DNA from: Symbiodinium microadriaticum
Taxonomy: Eukaryota; Sar; Dinophyceae; Suessiales; Symbiodiniaceae
Assembly: GCA_001939145.1 (NCBI GenBank)
Contig: LSRX01000067.1
Coordinates: 565,196 to 629,195 of the forward strand
DNA length: 64,000 nucleotides
Reading direction: 5' to 3'
Positions 11,501 through 23,859 of this stretch are shown here, piece by piece. A program made the position numbers and the translations under genes. Position 1 is the first letter of the stretch. Each line of letters starts with the position of its first letter. The notes beneath the pieces are model-generated. The model ran no database searches, was not told where the DNA came from, and was given only the letters and a program-made list of their open reading frames with translations.

Positions 11501-14500
11501 TCGAGGTTCTGCTAAGACAGACGCATCGGGAGAGGGATAGTATTCCTGGTTGGATAAGTGAAAAGTCCGCGATTCTTGCGCTGGGCACTTGTACAACCCA
11601 TGCACTCCATGGCCACTAACTATCTTATAGCACCCCTTACAGAGCCTGTCTACAACCCTTCTTGCAACCCGCATACAGCTTCTAATAAACCCTCCTTTCA
11701 CCCTACCTATGACTTATGGCATCCTTAGAGGCAGGGGCGTCGCAGCAGGGACCCTTAGTGTCATAATGAACCCTTGCGGAACCCTTAGCCTGGGCTTAAC
11801 ATAAACCATCCTAATTTTTTTCATATCCCGTAGCATTGTAAAAGAAATCTTACAGGCAGGGGCTTCGCTCCTGGCATATGGTCTATGTGTAACTTAAACC
11901 TTTCTAGTAGCCCTGCAACTACCCTTCTGCAAACCCTGACTATACCCTTTACAGAACTCTTACAGTCAGGAGTGTCGCACAAACCCTACACCCTTCTCAT
12001 AACCCGTTTAATACACCACGATAGCCTCTGCAACGTCCCTTAGAGGCGGGGCGTCTCACCATGACCCTGGTCTCATGATGAAGCCGTATGGAGCCCTAAA
12101 CCCTTGTACTGCCCGGTAGCTTTGAAAAGAAATCTCATAGGCAGGGGCAGCGCGCAAACCCTACACCCCAAACCCTTCTAATGACCTGTTTGACAAATCT
12201 GTCTACTAAACTCTTTGACAGCCTAAAAAAGTGTCCCTTAGAGCCTTGGATACTAAACTCTATGATAGCCTCGAAAATGTCCCTTAGACTGAACTCTACG
12301 ATAGCCTCAAACATGTCCCTTAGAGCCTTGGAGGCAGGGGCATCGCACCTGGTACATGGCCATGAATGAACTGGCCGACCTCTCCTCGGAGGAGTTCGGA
12401 GTGAGGCCCAGGGGGCTTTGGATTTGATTTTTGTTGAAAGAGGTTTCCCCGGGGAAACGAGATTAGACCGGTTCAGGAATTAGATGTGTAGGGTAGTTTT
12501 CTTTTGAGGTGTTAGGGATTAGTCGTTTAGTTTCTCTTGTACAAATATGGTAAGCCGAGGCTCAACCAGACGCAAACAGATGGCAACCATCTCTGCCATC
12601 GCCGCCGTCGTCGTCACTTTTTCAGGTAGTATTATGGTCAGGCAGAGTCCCCATCAACGAGGAGCAGTGTGGTAAAGCGTTTAGTTTGGGGTCTCGCTTG
12701 TCAACAGCCGAGCAGAATTCGCAGAACTTCAACCAAACCTCAGCAGTGCAGCAAAACACGGTGGGAAACCCCGCAGAATCCTGCACCTCAAAACCTTGTC
12801 TAATCCATTAACCCCAAACCAAATCAGGACTTACTAAATCCTGAGGCTTCTGGACCCTTGTAGAGAGATCCCCAAACCCCCGGAACCCCAAAGCCGAAAC
12901 CCGGGCCCCCAGAAAGCCCAGGACCCTCTGAGGAGCCTTAGGGTAGGACCTCGAATCGAAGAAGCCTCCCGCACCCAGGCGCTCCACCAAGGTGGCCCAC
13001 GCTGTGAACCGGCCGTTTTTGCAGCTCGATGCTGAGGCCCTCCTGGGGCTTAGAGTTTAGGGCTTACAAGTTTAGGGTTTAAGGATAGTGTTTAAGGTTG
13101 GGGTATCCTGCTGTTTTGGTGGCTATGGTTTAGGGTTTAGACTTTAAGGTTGGGCTTTGTGAGGGTTTCATATGGGGTCTTGTAGGGTAGATATCGACAT
13201 TCCCCAGGACCAGGAGAACGTTGTGAGGATTATAGTAGAATTTCAGATTCAATGTGGATTTAAGTTCGATTTTGTGCTTTTTCTGTGTGGGGTTCAGGTG
13301 CCCGGCTGGAGGGCTTAGAATCGAACGTGATGCTTTACGGTCATTGACAGTGGCGAAGGCATGAACTCGAATCTATTTCCACATTGAATCTTGTCCCGGT
13401 ATGGATGGAAATAGGATTTGAATTTAATCTCCCATGGGTGGGGGGGGGGTGGTCTTAAATTTTCGGCTTTGAAGCCCCTTTCCAATGCAAGGGTTTTAGT
13501 CGAATTTATTCCGGCTGCAGCTTAGATCCAAAATAAAATCTGCAAGTTGTCCTCGCCGCAACGTTTAAATTCGAATTAAAATGATCAGGCTTTGGTCCTT
13601 GCAGGGTTTAGATTCGAATTAAGCAGCTCAGGCTTTGGTCCTTGCAGGGTTTAAATTCGAGTATAAAGTTTAAAGAGACTAGGGAATTTCGGAAAAAGGC
13701 TAGAGAAGAACTAGTCAATTTCAGAAGAAGGAGCAAATGGCTCGAAAGAGACTAGAGAAGAGGAAAACAAGGAGCAAACCGCTCGAAAGGAACTAGAATC
13801 TCAGAGGAAGGAGCAAACCGCTCGAAAGGGACCACATAATTTCGCAAGAGACTTGAGAAATTGGAAACCGGGAGCAAACCGCCCGAAGAGTTTCAGAAAA
13901 AGGAGCGAACTGCTCGGAAGCAACTAGAGAATTTTGGAACAAGGAGCAAGCTCGAAAGAGACTAGCGAATTTCGGAACGCTTGACAACAAGGAGCAAACC
14001 GCCCGAAAGGAAGGCGAAAGTTTCAGAAGCAGGAGCAAACCGCTCGGAAGAGATGAGAGTTTCGACATAGACTATGGAAACTTAACACAAGGAGCAAGCC
14101 GCTCGAAAAGAAGTAGAGAAATTCAGCACAAGGGGCAAATCGCTCGAACGAGACTGGAGAGTTTGAATACAAGGAGCAAGCCGCTCGAAAGACTGGCGAT
14201 AGAGAACTTGAAAACAATTAGCAAACCTTTCGACAGGAACTTGACAATTTCAGAACAAGGAGCTAGCAGCTCGCAAGGAACTAGAGAATTTCAGAACGAG
14301 GAGCAAAGCGCTGAAAGAGACTAGAGAAATTCGAAAGAGACTACAGAAGTGGAAAACAAGGTAAGGAGCAAACTGTTCGAAAGGAACAGAGAATTTCAGA
14401 AGACGAAGAAGCAATCCGCCCGAAAGAGGCTAAAGATTTTCGAGGGAGACTATAGAGAAGTTGAAAACAAGGAGAAAACCGCTCGAAAGGAACTAGAGAA

Positions 14501-17500
14501 TTTCAGAATAAAGCGCAATCCGCCCAAAAGAGAATTTCGAAAGAGACTAGATAAAGTCAAATGAAGGAGCAAACTGCTCGAAAGAAACTACGGGCCTTCA
14601 GAAGAAGGACCAAACCGCTTGAAAGAGACCAGATCGTCTCGAAAGAGACCAGGTAAATTGAAATGAAGGAGCAAACCGCTCAAAAATAATTACAGAGTTT
14701 CAGCAGAAGAAGCAAACCGATCGAAAGAGGCGAGAGAATGTCAAAAAAATCTAGAGAATTTGAATACAAGGCGGGGCCGCTCGAAAGGAACTGAAGAGTT
14801 TCAGAACAAAGAGCAAACCGCTCGAAAGAGACTAGAGAAGTGGAGAACAAGGAGCAAACCGCTCGAAAGAGACCAAATCGCAAGAGACTTGAGCAATTGG
14901 AAACCAGGAGCAAACCGCGCGAAGAGTTTCAGAAGAAGAAGCAAACCGCTCGAAAGAGACTCGAGAAATTGAAAACAAGGAGCAAACTGCTCGAAAGAGA
15001 CTAGCGAACTTCGAAACAGACTTGAGAATTTGAAAACAAGGAGCAAACCGCTCGACAGGAACTGGAGAGGCTCAGAAGAAGGGGCAAACCGACCGAAAGA
15101 GGCGAGTCGAATGTCGAAAGAGTCTAGAGAACTTGAATACAGGGAGGGCCGCTCGAAAGGAACTGGAGAGTTTCAGAACAAGGAGCAAACCGCTCGAAAA
15201 AGACTAGAGAATTTGAAAACAAGGATCAAACTCGAAAGAAACTAAAGTATTTCGAAAGAGACTAGAGAAGAGGAAAACAAGGAGCAAACCGCTCGAAAGG
15301 AACTAGAATCTCAGAGGAAGGAGCAAACCGCTCGAAAGGGACCACATAATTTCGCAAGAGACTTGAGAAATTGGAAACCGGGAGCAAACCGCCCGAAGAG
15401 TTTCAGAAAAAGGAGCGAACTGCTCGGAAGCAACTAGAGAATTTTGGAACAAGGAGCAAGCTCGAAAGAGACTAGCGAATTTCGGAACGCTTGACAACAA
15501 GGAGCAAACCGCCCGAAANTTTCGAGAGAGACTCGAGAAATTGAAAACAAGACGCAAACCGCTCTTCCAGGGTTCCGTCTTAGCAGGGCTTATGCTTTTA
15601 AAACTTTCTCAGAACTTTCAAACTTAGCATATTTCTGTATGTAGACAAATCCTCGTCGATTGCCTATGACTTAAACTCAGATATTAACCCTAAGCGAGAG
15701 AAAGACATAAATTCGAATTTAAATCCTTCCCATGGCGCTCGACTGGTGGCCGCTGCTTGATTGGTTTCGAGGTTTAAAATCCAAACTAAGCAATCTGGAT
15801 GCGATGTCTACACCCCGTCCGGGAGGAGAAAAACTTTGAATTTAACTTTTGTCTAAATTCGATATCCTGCTTCATCCACAATGTGAGGAGGTTCTTGCAA
15901 ATGGATACACTATGTAGGTTCCCTGATTGTGCGCCCCTCCGATATCCCCTCTACATGTCCCGATGGCTCAAAATAGCCCAAAGGCCTTATAACATGAGTC
16001 CTTAGAGCCTTACGGGGGGGCCCGGCGATGGCTTCAGCTATATTGGATCCAGAGAGCTCGAAGCTCTGAGGCCCCCAAAAAAGGTGCACGAAGTTGTAAC
16101 ACTATTTTTGAGCGCTCCTTATTTTGACTGTAATAAGTCGAATCAACCCCAAAAATAGTTTTTCTAATCACCAAGGTCCTATAGACTGCCTAGAGCCAAA
16201 CTTGTGCCACATACGGTAGCTATATGTCTACTGCGCACCCAAATTCCTAGTCGAACAGACTGCGTAGAGTGAGCCAAAATAGGTGCACAAACCGAACCCG
16301 GCCGCCTTCGACTGGCGCAGCACGGGGGTCGTCACGCCCGTGAAGGATCAAGGCGGTCTCTGGATTCCTTTGTGTCCCGTTTTCAGCTTGTGGGGCTTAG
16401 GGTTCAGGGTTTTAGGGAACCCTATCTGGGTTCAAAGAAGTGTTTATAAGGGTTCAGGGTTCAGGGGCTTATAGCCCATAGGTTTCATTTAGGGGTTGAG
16501 GCTCGGGGCTTATGGCCCCTAGGGCTCAAATCCCAAGGAAATTGAAAACGAAGGGTCCTGACGAGGAGTTACCGGACCCTGCTTAGGAGGTCCCGTAGAC
16601 TCAAGGAGGCTCATATGATACACCCCGGTTAATTGCCACGAATGACGTCTAATCCGTCAGTCCTCCCTTCTAGCATACAGCACCTTCACTCTGGAAAAGA
16701 GAAAAGGCAAAGCCCCCCACGCTTCGACGAAAAAACCTTCAACCGTGATGACTCTGCGGAGACGTTTAGGGTTCAGGGTTTACGGTTTAGGGTTCAGGTT
16801 TTCGTCGCGAGGTCCTGTGGACCTGTATCGTAGCCAACTCCAGCACAGCAGATCCATCACATGCCGAATGGTGCCGTGTCGTAGATATGAACTTCAACAG
16901 CCACAAGGGCCGAATCACGACCCTGCTTTCACCTTCTGCTGTCATGGTGTAAGCCCTATAGACTCTATGAGCCTGAGGCCCATGACGACCTAGATGAGGT
17001 ATTGAATACCAGCCTCGACACTATGTAGCAAGATTCCCGTAGTATCCTAATTACACGTTTAGATCCTTCATACGAAGACCCTGCTGTACTTAGAAGGCCC
17101 CTACATCGAGCCGTGATTTGTGTAGGCGGATGCGGGTCATGCTGGGAAGCTGGGCACTGCAATATTGTGATGTGGTACGCGGGTACGCTTGTTGGGTCCT
17201 GCTTTCTTGTGGCAGCGAATTGGTTTAAGGTATCAGATCTGTTTTTTTGGGTGTCCTTGGATACTTCAGCACCCAGGCATTCTCGGCTACCGAGACGGTC
17301 GAGTCCCACTACGCCCGCCGTCTGATCGAGGGGGATGATGTGGGTTAAGGTTTCGGAAGTCCTGCAATTTGGTGTTCAGGGTGGGAGATGGATCGGGGAT
17401 GATCGGGGCATTGGGGACAAGAGGGTTCACTGACTGGCGCTCAAGGCATTGATATCAGGAAAGCAGCCGAAGTCCAGATTTCCGTGTTTCCTAGTATGGA

Positions 17501-20500
17501 CTTCAAAATTCAGAGCTGCTTTACCCGCGAGGGCTTGTGATCCCGAAATATCTTTGCCATGCAGACGATGACAGTGACTCCCGTTTAGCTACTATGAAAC
17601 CTATAAACTGACCTCGCCCTCTCCAGTCTGAGAGTCTTGGGGGTGCTTGTATGCAAGAGCGGGCGGGCCGAAGCAGTTCATTTAGTCTCAGATTTTGACG
17701 TGCATTTTGCCATGGTGTCCTGAATGGTGGCAAGGGTGGGGCTTGGATGGTTTTGGGTCGGGCATCGATCCCTGTTGATGTACTCAGGCGATCGCATCTG
17801 GCAAGTTGCTTACGCTGGCTCCGCAGACGTACGTGGACTGCGTGGAAAATCCTGATGATTGCGGAGGCTCCCAGATCCCTTCAGTTATGGCAGACCATCT
17901 GAGGGTTTGGGCCCATGCATGCGGAAGCCGTTGCCAAGCTTGCCGGCAGTGCGGATGCTGGTGTTGAATGTCGGTTGAGTTTTAAAAAGCCGATGATATC
18001 AGCCCTTTTTAGCAGTGATTTGCTGTATATTGGTTGGTTGCACAATTGCCCACTGCATGTGCGACTTGCGCTCGCAGAGCGCTAAACCACTGGCATGCTC
18101 GGCTTTAGGACTCGTGCCCAAAGTAGTAGCGGTCTCTATAGGCCCCGAACACTATGATTTTTTCTCGCAGTGCTTTCCGGTACTTTACAACATACGACAG
18201 CCACGGTAATTAGGGTACTCGTATGCACCTTTTGATTTGAAGCCGCGCACCCTGGCCTGCGGTGATGGCTCAAAGCCATTTCTTTGCAACCCGAGCTTGC
18301 GCAGCGTGCGACTGCTTGTCCTTGGAGATCCACATATAGCTGAGCCATGGGGCTGACAAGCAATTTGTGGAAGAGCTCATCTCTTTTGAGCACCGAGAGC
18401 GACGAAATTCATTACAGCGAGCAAGATGATCAGGACTTCGCTTCTGACATCTACGTCCTGGCGGAAAGCACCACGGACGAGCTCCTGAAATCCTGGAAGG
18501 TCTTCACCGCACTGAAGGATGAGAGCTACCAGGGCAGGCGGCTGGAGAATGCAGCCTGGCGCCTGCATGCCATGCAGAAGCTGGGCAAAAGCCCCAGCAA
18601 GGAGGCGGAGTCTCGCATCACAGGGCGTGAGGCGAACAGCGGTTCGACCGAGTCTCTTGTCAAGGTGACTGGCGAGGAGCATCCGCCCATCATGCAGGCA
18701 ACCTGGAGTGCGGAACAGCTGCTTGGGGCCTGCTTGAAGCACAAGCTCTCCAATGAAACGATGGAAGATGTGCTGCAGATCCTGCACAGCAGAAAGTTTG
18801 ACTCTGCCGACGTTCCCCGCACCTCCTCTGAGCTGAGAGCCCTTCCTCATGGCCAGTATCGGCCAGTCTGCGCCATATTCACTCACAGTCTTGAAAGGAA
18901 TGGTGCGAACAATTTCTGCCTCTACATCGCAAGGGTCCTGAAGCAAAGTCAGCCTTTGACAATCTTCTCCCCAAAGGCTGGTCCCATGAAGGAAGACTTC
19001 GAGAAGTTGGGCCTGCAGGTGAGCATCGTCGACACCACCTCACCAACCTTTCTGTCTGACCTCGCCATCTCCTTGAAAGAGCTGAAAGTGGGCATGCTAC
19101 TTGCGAACACCATCATGCGCTGTGACATCATCCTCATGGCGGCAGATCTTCAGCTTCCCTCAGTCTGGGTGATTCACGAGTCCTGGCCACAAGATCAGCT
19201 GGACCAATATGCGAAGGAAGTGTTTATGTGCAAGGACATCGACTCGAAGGTCATCCGCCAGGCATTTAAGGCTGCAGGGACGATCATCTTTCCATCGGAC
19301 ATGCAACGCCACCTCTACGACGGCATGTTCCAGCCGGATGCTGGCAGGACCATCTACAACGGCATCCCTCTGCAGCAGCTGGACCACTTCAAGCAAAGCA
19401 GAAACAGGCGAGAAGTGCGAGCAGCGCTGGGCTACACAGACGAGGACTTCCTGGTGCTGCACCTGGGCACGGTCTGCAGCAGGAAGGGGCAAATGTTCTC
19501 GGCGACAGCATGCTCCAGACTCATCAAAGAGGATGGGTGCGCGAATCTCAAGCAACTGATCGTTGGCGCTCGGTACATCAGGGATCATGAGATTCGGTAC
19601 ATCGACCAGATCTTTCAGGTCGCGGCCGCCCATGGTGTCTCCTGCAGGCGGTGGGAGGAGCTGGCAGAAGAGGAGCGTGGACAGCCTCAGATCACAGTCA
19701 TGGACATCCAAGCAGCCGTCTTGCAGTTCTACATGGCTGCAGATGTCGTATTGGTCCCATCCTTGAACGAGGTCTTGCCACTGGTCATATGTGAAGCCAT
19801 GGCTTTCGAACGACCAGTGGTATGCAGCCGAATTGATGCAATCCCAGAGGCTGTGACCGACGGAGTTGAGGGCTACCTGGTGCCCCCTGGAAGCCCTGAT
19901 GCCATCCGAGCAGCTGTGCTGAAGCTGTACCGGGACCCGGCCCTATGCCAGAGGATGGGTGCAGCGGGCAGGGCTCGTGTCTTGAAGCAATTCAGCTACA
20001 GCCGAATGGGTGAGCACTACCGAGAGTTGCTGGACACCGTGACTACACAACCAGCCAAGCCAGCCACTCTGAAGGCACCGTCCTTAGGAGAGATGCTCAA
20101 GGGCCGCACAGTACTAGTCGACATGGACAACACCATCGTCGATTGGGATGCGGAGTTTATCCGTCGCTACGCTTCTGGCCGTGACCTCCAGGAGGTAGAG
20201 AAGATCGTGCGCAAACGGGCGAAGTTTGAAATCGAGGAGAACTTCCCCGAGTCGGCGCGTGCAGAGGTCCTTGAGACGGTGGCATCGCCGGGCTTCTACG
20301 AGAGCTTGCAGCCGCTGCCTGGTGCCGTCGAGGCTTTGCAGGCACTCGTAGCCGAGGGAGTAGATGTGAAGCTAGTCACAGCTCCGCACCCGACCTGTCC
20401 TGGAACTTGTGCGATGGAGAAATACACGTCAGTTGAGCGCATATTTGGAGCTTCCTTCCAGGAACGTTTGATCATCACAAGGGACAAGACTCAGGTGCAG

Positions 20501-23500
20501 GGAGACATCCTCATTGAAGACAAGCCACATATCTCGGGCAGCAAGCCGCGCCCTTGGAAGCACGTCATCTTCAGCCAGTCCTACAACCAAGACGTCCAGG
20601 GCAAGGAACGGCTTTCGTCTTGGACTTCCTGGCGGGAAGTGCTTCCCAGGGCATTCTGAGCTTCTTGGCATATGCCAACAGCTGAAGTTTGCAAGTTTCA
20701 GGGGAGTTCCTGCTGTTGTCTTCCTTGCAGGGCTCCTGTAAAGAAAGCCAGGAGGGTCCCGGCGTCCAATCCTTAACGCTTCGAGTGGATGCTGCCGTCC
20801 ACCGGGGCCTCATTTAAAATCACCAGGATTGGTTGAACCTGTCGCCAATCCATCTCAGACTTCGACTGGTGTCAATCCCAGATGCACATACCATTGCATG
20901 CTGACAGTCCACCCTTGTGCTCACGGATGGCCTGAAAGCTTGCAAAGCACACCAGCCAATACACCCAATACACATTTAAAATTTTGTCATCGCTGTACAG
21001 ATGTCCGCCGTGTACAGCCCAACTCACGCGGACGCAAGGTGATCTCACAGACTCTCATATAGGCTTCGGCATGAGCAGTCAAAACGGAGAGTCCGAGTTG
21101 CGAGAGTCCATCAGCCGGCTTCCCCGGTGCTTGTGCAGGAACCGGGGGCTGCGAGGGAGCCACCATGGAGTTGGCCTTCAACCTGACCATCTCGAAGGCA
21201 TCGGACTGGGTGTTCTTCAAAAAGTTTAGGGTTATGGTAGGGTTATCTCTAGGGTGTAAGAAAATTGATATTTTGGTGCGTGTGTGTGTGTGTGTCAGGA
21301 TTGTGTACGGGCTTGTTAGAGCTTCGGAACTACATTGCTTGTAGGATCTTAGTTTCATACTGAGTACGTCAGTTGGAACACAGACAGGCCAGAAAATCAT
21401 CAGAGTTGGAAGCTTCAGGCGGGCATTGCCCGAGCGTTTTGCTTGAACCGGTTCCCTCTCGATGGATCGCCCACTCGCTCGCGGAGACTTTGAGTCTTGT
21501 GAGGGTTTGTCATTGTCAAGCTGAACATCGGAATAGCTTTGCCGGCCAGCTGCTATGGCTGCCACACGGCATGGTCGACTCGAGAGAGAGAGAGAGAGAG
21601 AGATCAGAGAGAGATCAGAGAGAGAGAGAGAGATGTGTGTATATATATATATACATACATACATATAGATTTTTTTGAGCAACTTCTCACTAACGTTTCT
21701 GGATGGTTCGTCATCGAATCATATCCTTTTTGTGCCAATAGTGCTCCGTGTGTGGTTAGGCAGCATTTGATGAACGGTCACGGTCGACGGGCAGGCTACA
21801 GGCTACAGTAAAGATTAACGACGACCGAGGCCTGTCCCCAGCAACGGATACTTAAACCCTACAAACCTCAAACACTCAACGCTAAATCCCTAGACCGGCA
21901 CCGGCACCGGTCGGGATTGATGGAAGGGTTCCTTCCCGGGTTAAGAGTGTACAAAAGGCTGCTACTAAGGGTCACATGGGAGTTGAAACCGACGTCGAAG
22001 TCGCTTTGACTTCAGTCACCCGCATGCAGCCTGGCCCTGAAACGCTGGAGCCGGAACCCCAAGCCAAACCCCTTTCAAAGCTGGAAACTCCCCCCCCCGA
22101 AACTTTATTTTTGACACCCTTTCAAGCATGATCCAAGTCCTGGCGCCAGGGTATTGCTCTGGAGAGCTCTCTTCCCTACGAGGGCCGAGATGCATCCTGC
22201 CCAAGCTACAAGCCCGCGGTGAAGGCCGCGGAAGGTTTCATGTCTCAGGGATTGGGAGGAGCAGCTGGTGGGCGGTGCGTGGGGTAACGAGCTTACTACA
22301 TGTTCAAGGTCGAAGACTTCTTGATTATGCGCCTCTTGGGCGCGTTTCAAGGTAGGGTTTGAGGGTTACCGAGTTATGTGGTTCAGGGCCGGGACTTCCG
22401 AGTTCAGGTCTTCTCAGGTCCATAAGTCATATAAATCTCATTCAATATGTACGTTTGATATGGGGTTTAGAGTTTCCATGAGCCATAAAGGGGGTCCGGG
22501 AGGCACTTCGTCATTTCACATCCTGGGAGCTTCCACTGCCGAGTTGCAGTCCGAAGCTGTACGCTAAGGTAGCTTTAGCCCGAAGGCTGACTTGAACCGA
22601 AAGCTATTGTAGTTCAGACTTTAGTGCTTCCAGGCATGAGCTCAAGCTCTGCTTCCAAAGTTGCAGCAGCAATCACATGGTCCCGCTGACTGCGAAGCCT
22701 TCACTGCCAGGCGAAGAGCTATGTCAGGCTCCCCATCAACGAGGCTGCTTCGTTGGATCCTTGGCGCCAAGACTTTAGGGTTCACAAGGTTCGGGGTTAA
22801 TTAGGGGTGTAGGGTTTAGCAATATTTAGCATGTAGGCCACGGTCTAAAGATACTTGGAAGTTCGATTTGCGCACGTTTGCACTTGCAAGGTGTTTGATG
22901 ACGAAGCAGGCTATCCTAAATATATAACTGGATCAAAAAAAGGAACTACACTGCAGACTCTAGGTAGGGCACCCAAAAATTAGGGTTTCGGTTGGAAGAT
23001 GAGCTAAGGCTTCAGAGATTTAATGCTGCGTCTCGACCTCCGGCCAAACTCCGGCTCGGAATTGAGACCCAGGAACCTGCATCGAAGAACACCCAGAGTT
23101 CTACCGTGGATTCCCTGCACTTCTGTAGTACCTGCTCCAGTGTTCCGTTGTTCAACACCCATGCATGTTTTTGCAACTGCCTGAAACTGGCTCTTGAAAA
23201 GGTCGCAAGCCCAAGCGTCCCGACAAGCTATGACAAAAATATGTGGTGTCTTCCTAGATAATCCGGGAGACCCCTTAAAGGGGACCCTTCTTAACCCTAC
23301 TTCTGGCTCTCTTAAAAGATACCTTATTGAGAGGGTCTATATCCCCAAGGGCATCCAAATCCCAACTCCAACCTCGCGTAGCACACGTTTAACCCACTTT
23401 AGCCATCCTGTGATAGTAACCCGGAGTACCCCGTTTATAGCATGATCCCTGTTTTCTTTCAGATTCATGGCCGCATAGCCTCCTGGTCTCTGAACCCCAT

Positions 23501-23825
23501 CGCTGTGAACCCCCCCCCCCCTCGAAGAACTTCAGGAGACTGCTTTGGCCACGAAGGGCCCCATGTCGGTAACCGTGGCTGCTGGGTCTTGGCAGCTGCA
23601 TCTCGTCCAAACCCAGGGGAGATCAAGATCTAGCCTTGCAGGACCTTGCTCGCTTGAACGTACGATTTACAGGGACACACAACCTTGGTGCTTGTATTGC
23701 ATTGCATCCTTGGTAAATATCGATTATATATATATATATATATATATAAATATATATATATATATTTATTTATTTATCTATTTATTTATACACATAATAA
23801 ACATACATATATATATATACATACA

Positions 23826-23859
<34 letters not shown>

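Larger units (their letters stand above)
13660..15560. repeat. purine-rich minisatellite
   Basis: About 1.9 kb of degenerate tandem units of roughly 40 bp, built on GAGCAAACCGCTCGAAAG followed by AGACTAGAGAATTTC-like text. Each unit carries GAGC-AAACC-GCTC, able to form a small hairpin. Strand asymmetry is strong: purine-rich on +. Open frames across it drift between frames and are not taken as genes. It lies in the 12401-16282 protease intron. Confidence 0.9.

Noticed and set aside
13793-15245. Ser/Phe/Leu-rich frames on - and Lys/Glu/Arg-rich frames on + in the minisatellite
   Set aside because: They follow the tandem DNA repeat, change frame repeatedly and lack splice borders.
16261-16290. 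GAGCCAAAATAGG, resembling the complement of the spliced-leader sequence
   Set aside because: Only about a dozen matching bases on the opposite strand, and it overlaps the acceptor of a well-supported protease exon.
18377-20813. Long antisense frames opposite the two GT4-HAD genes (e.g. 18377-18946, 19160-19711 and 26795-27364)
   Set aside because: They are shadows of strong + strand coding sequence and encode no recognisable domain.
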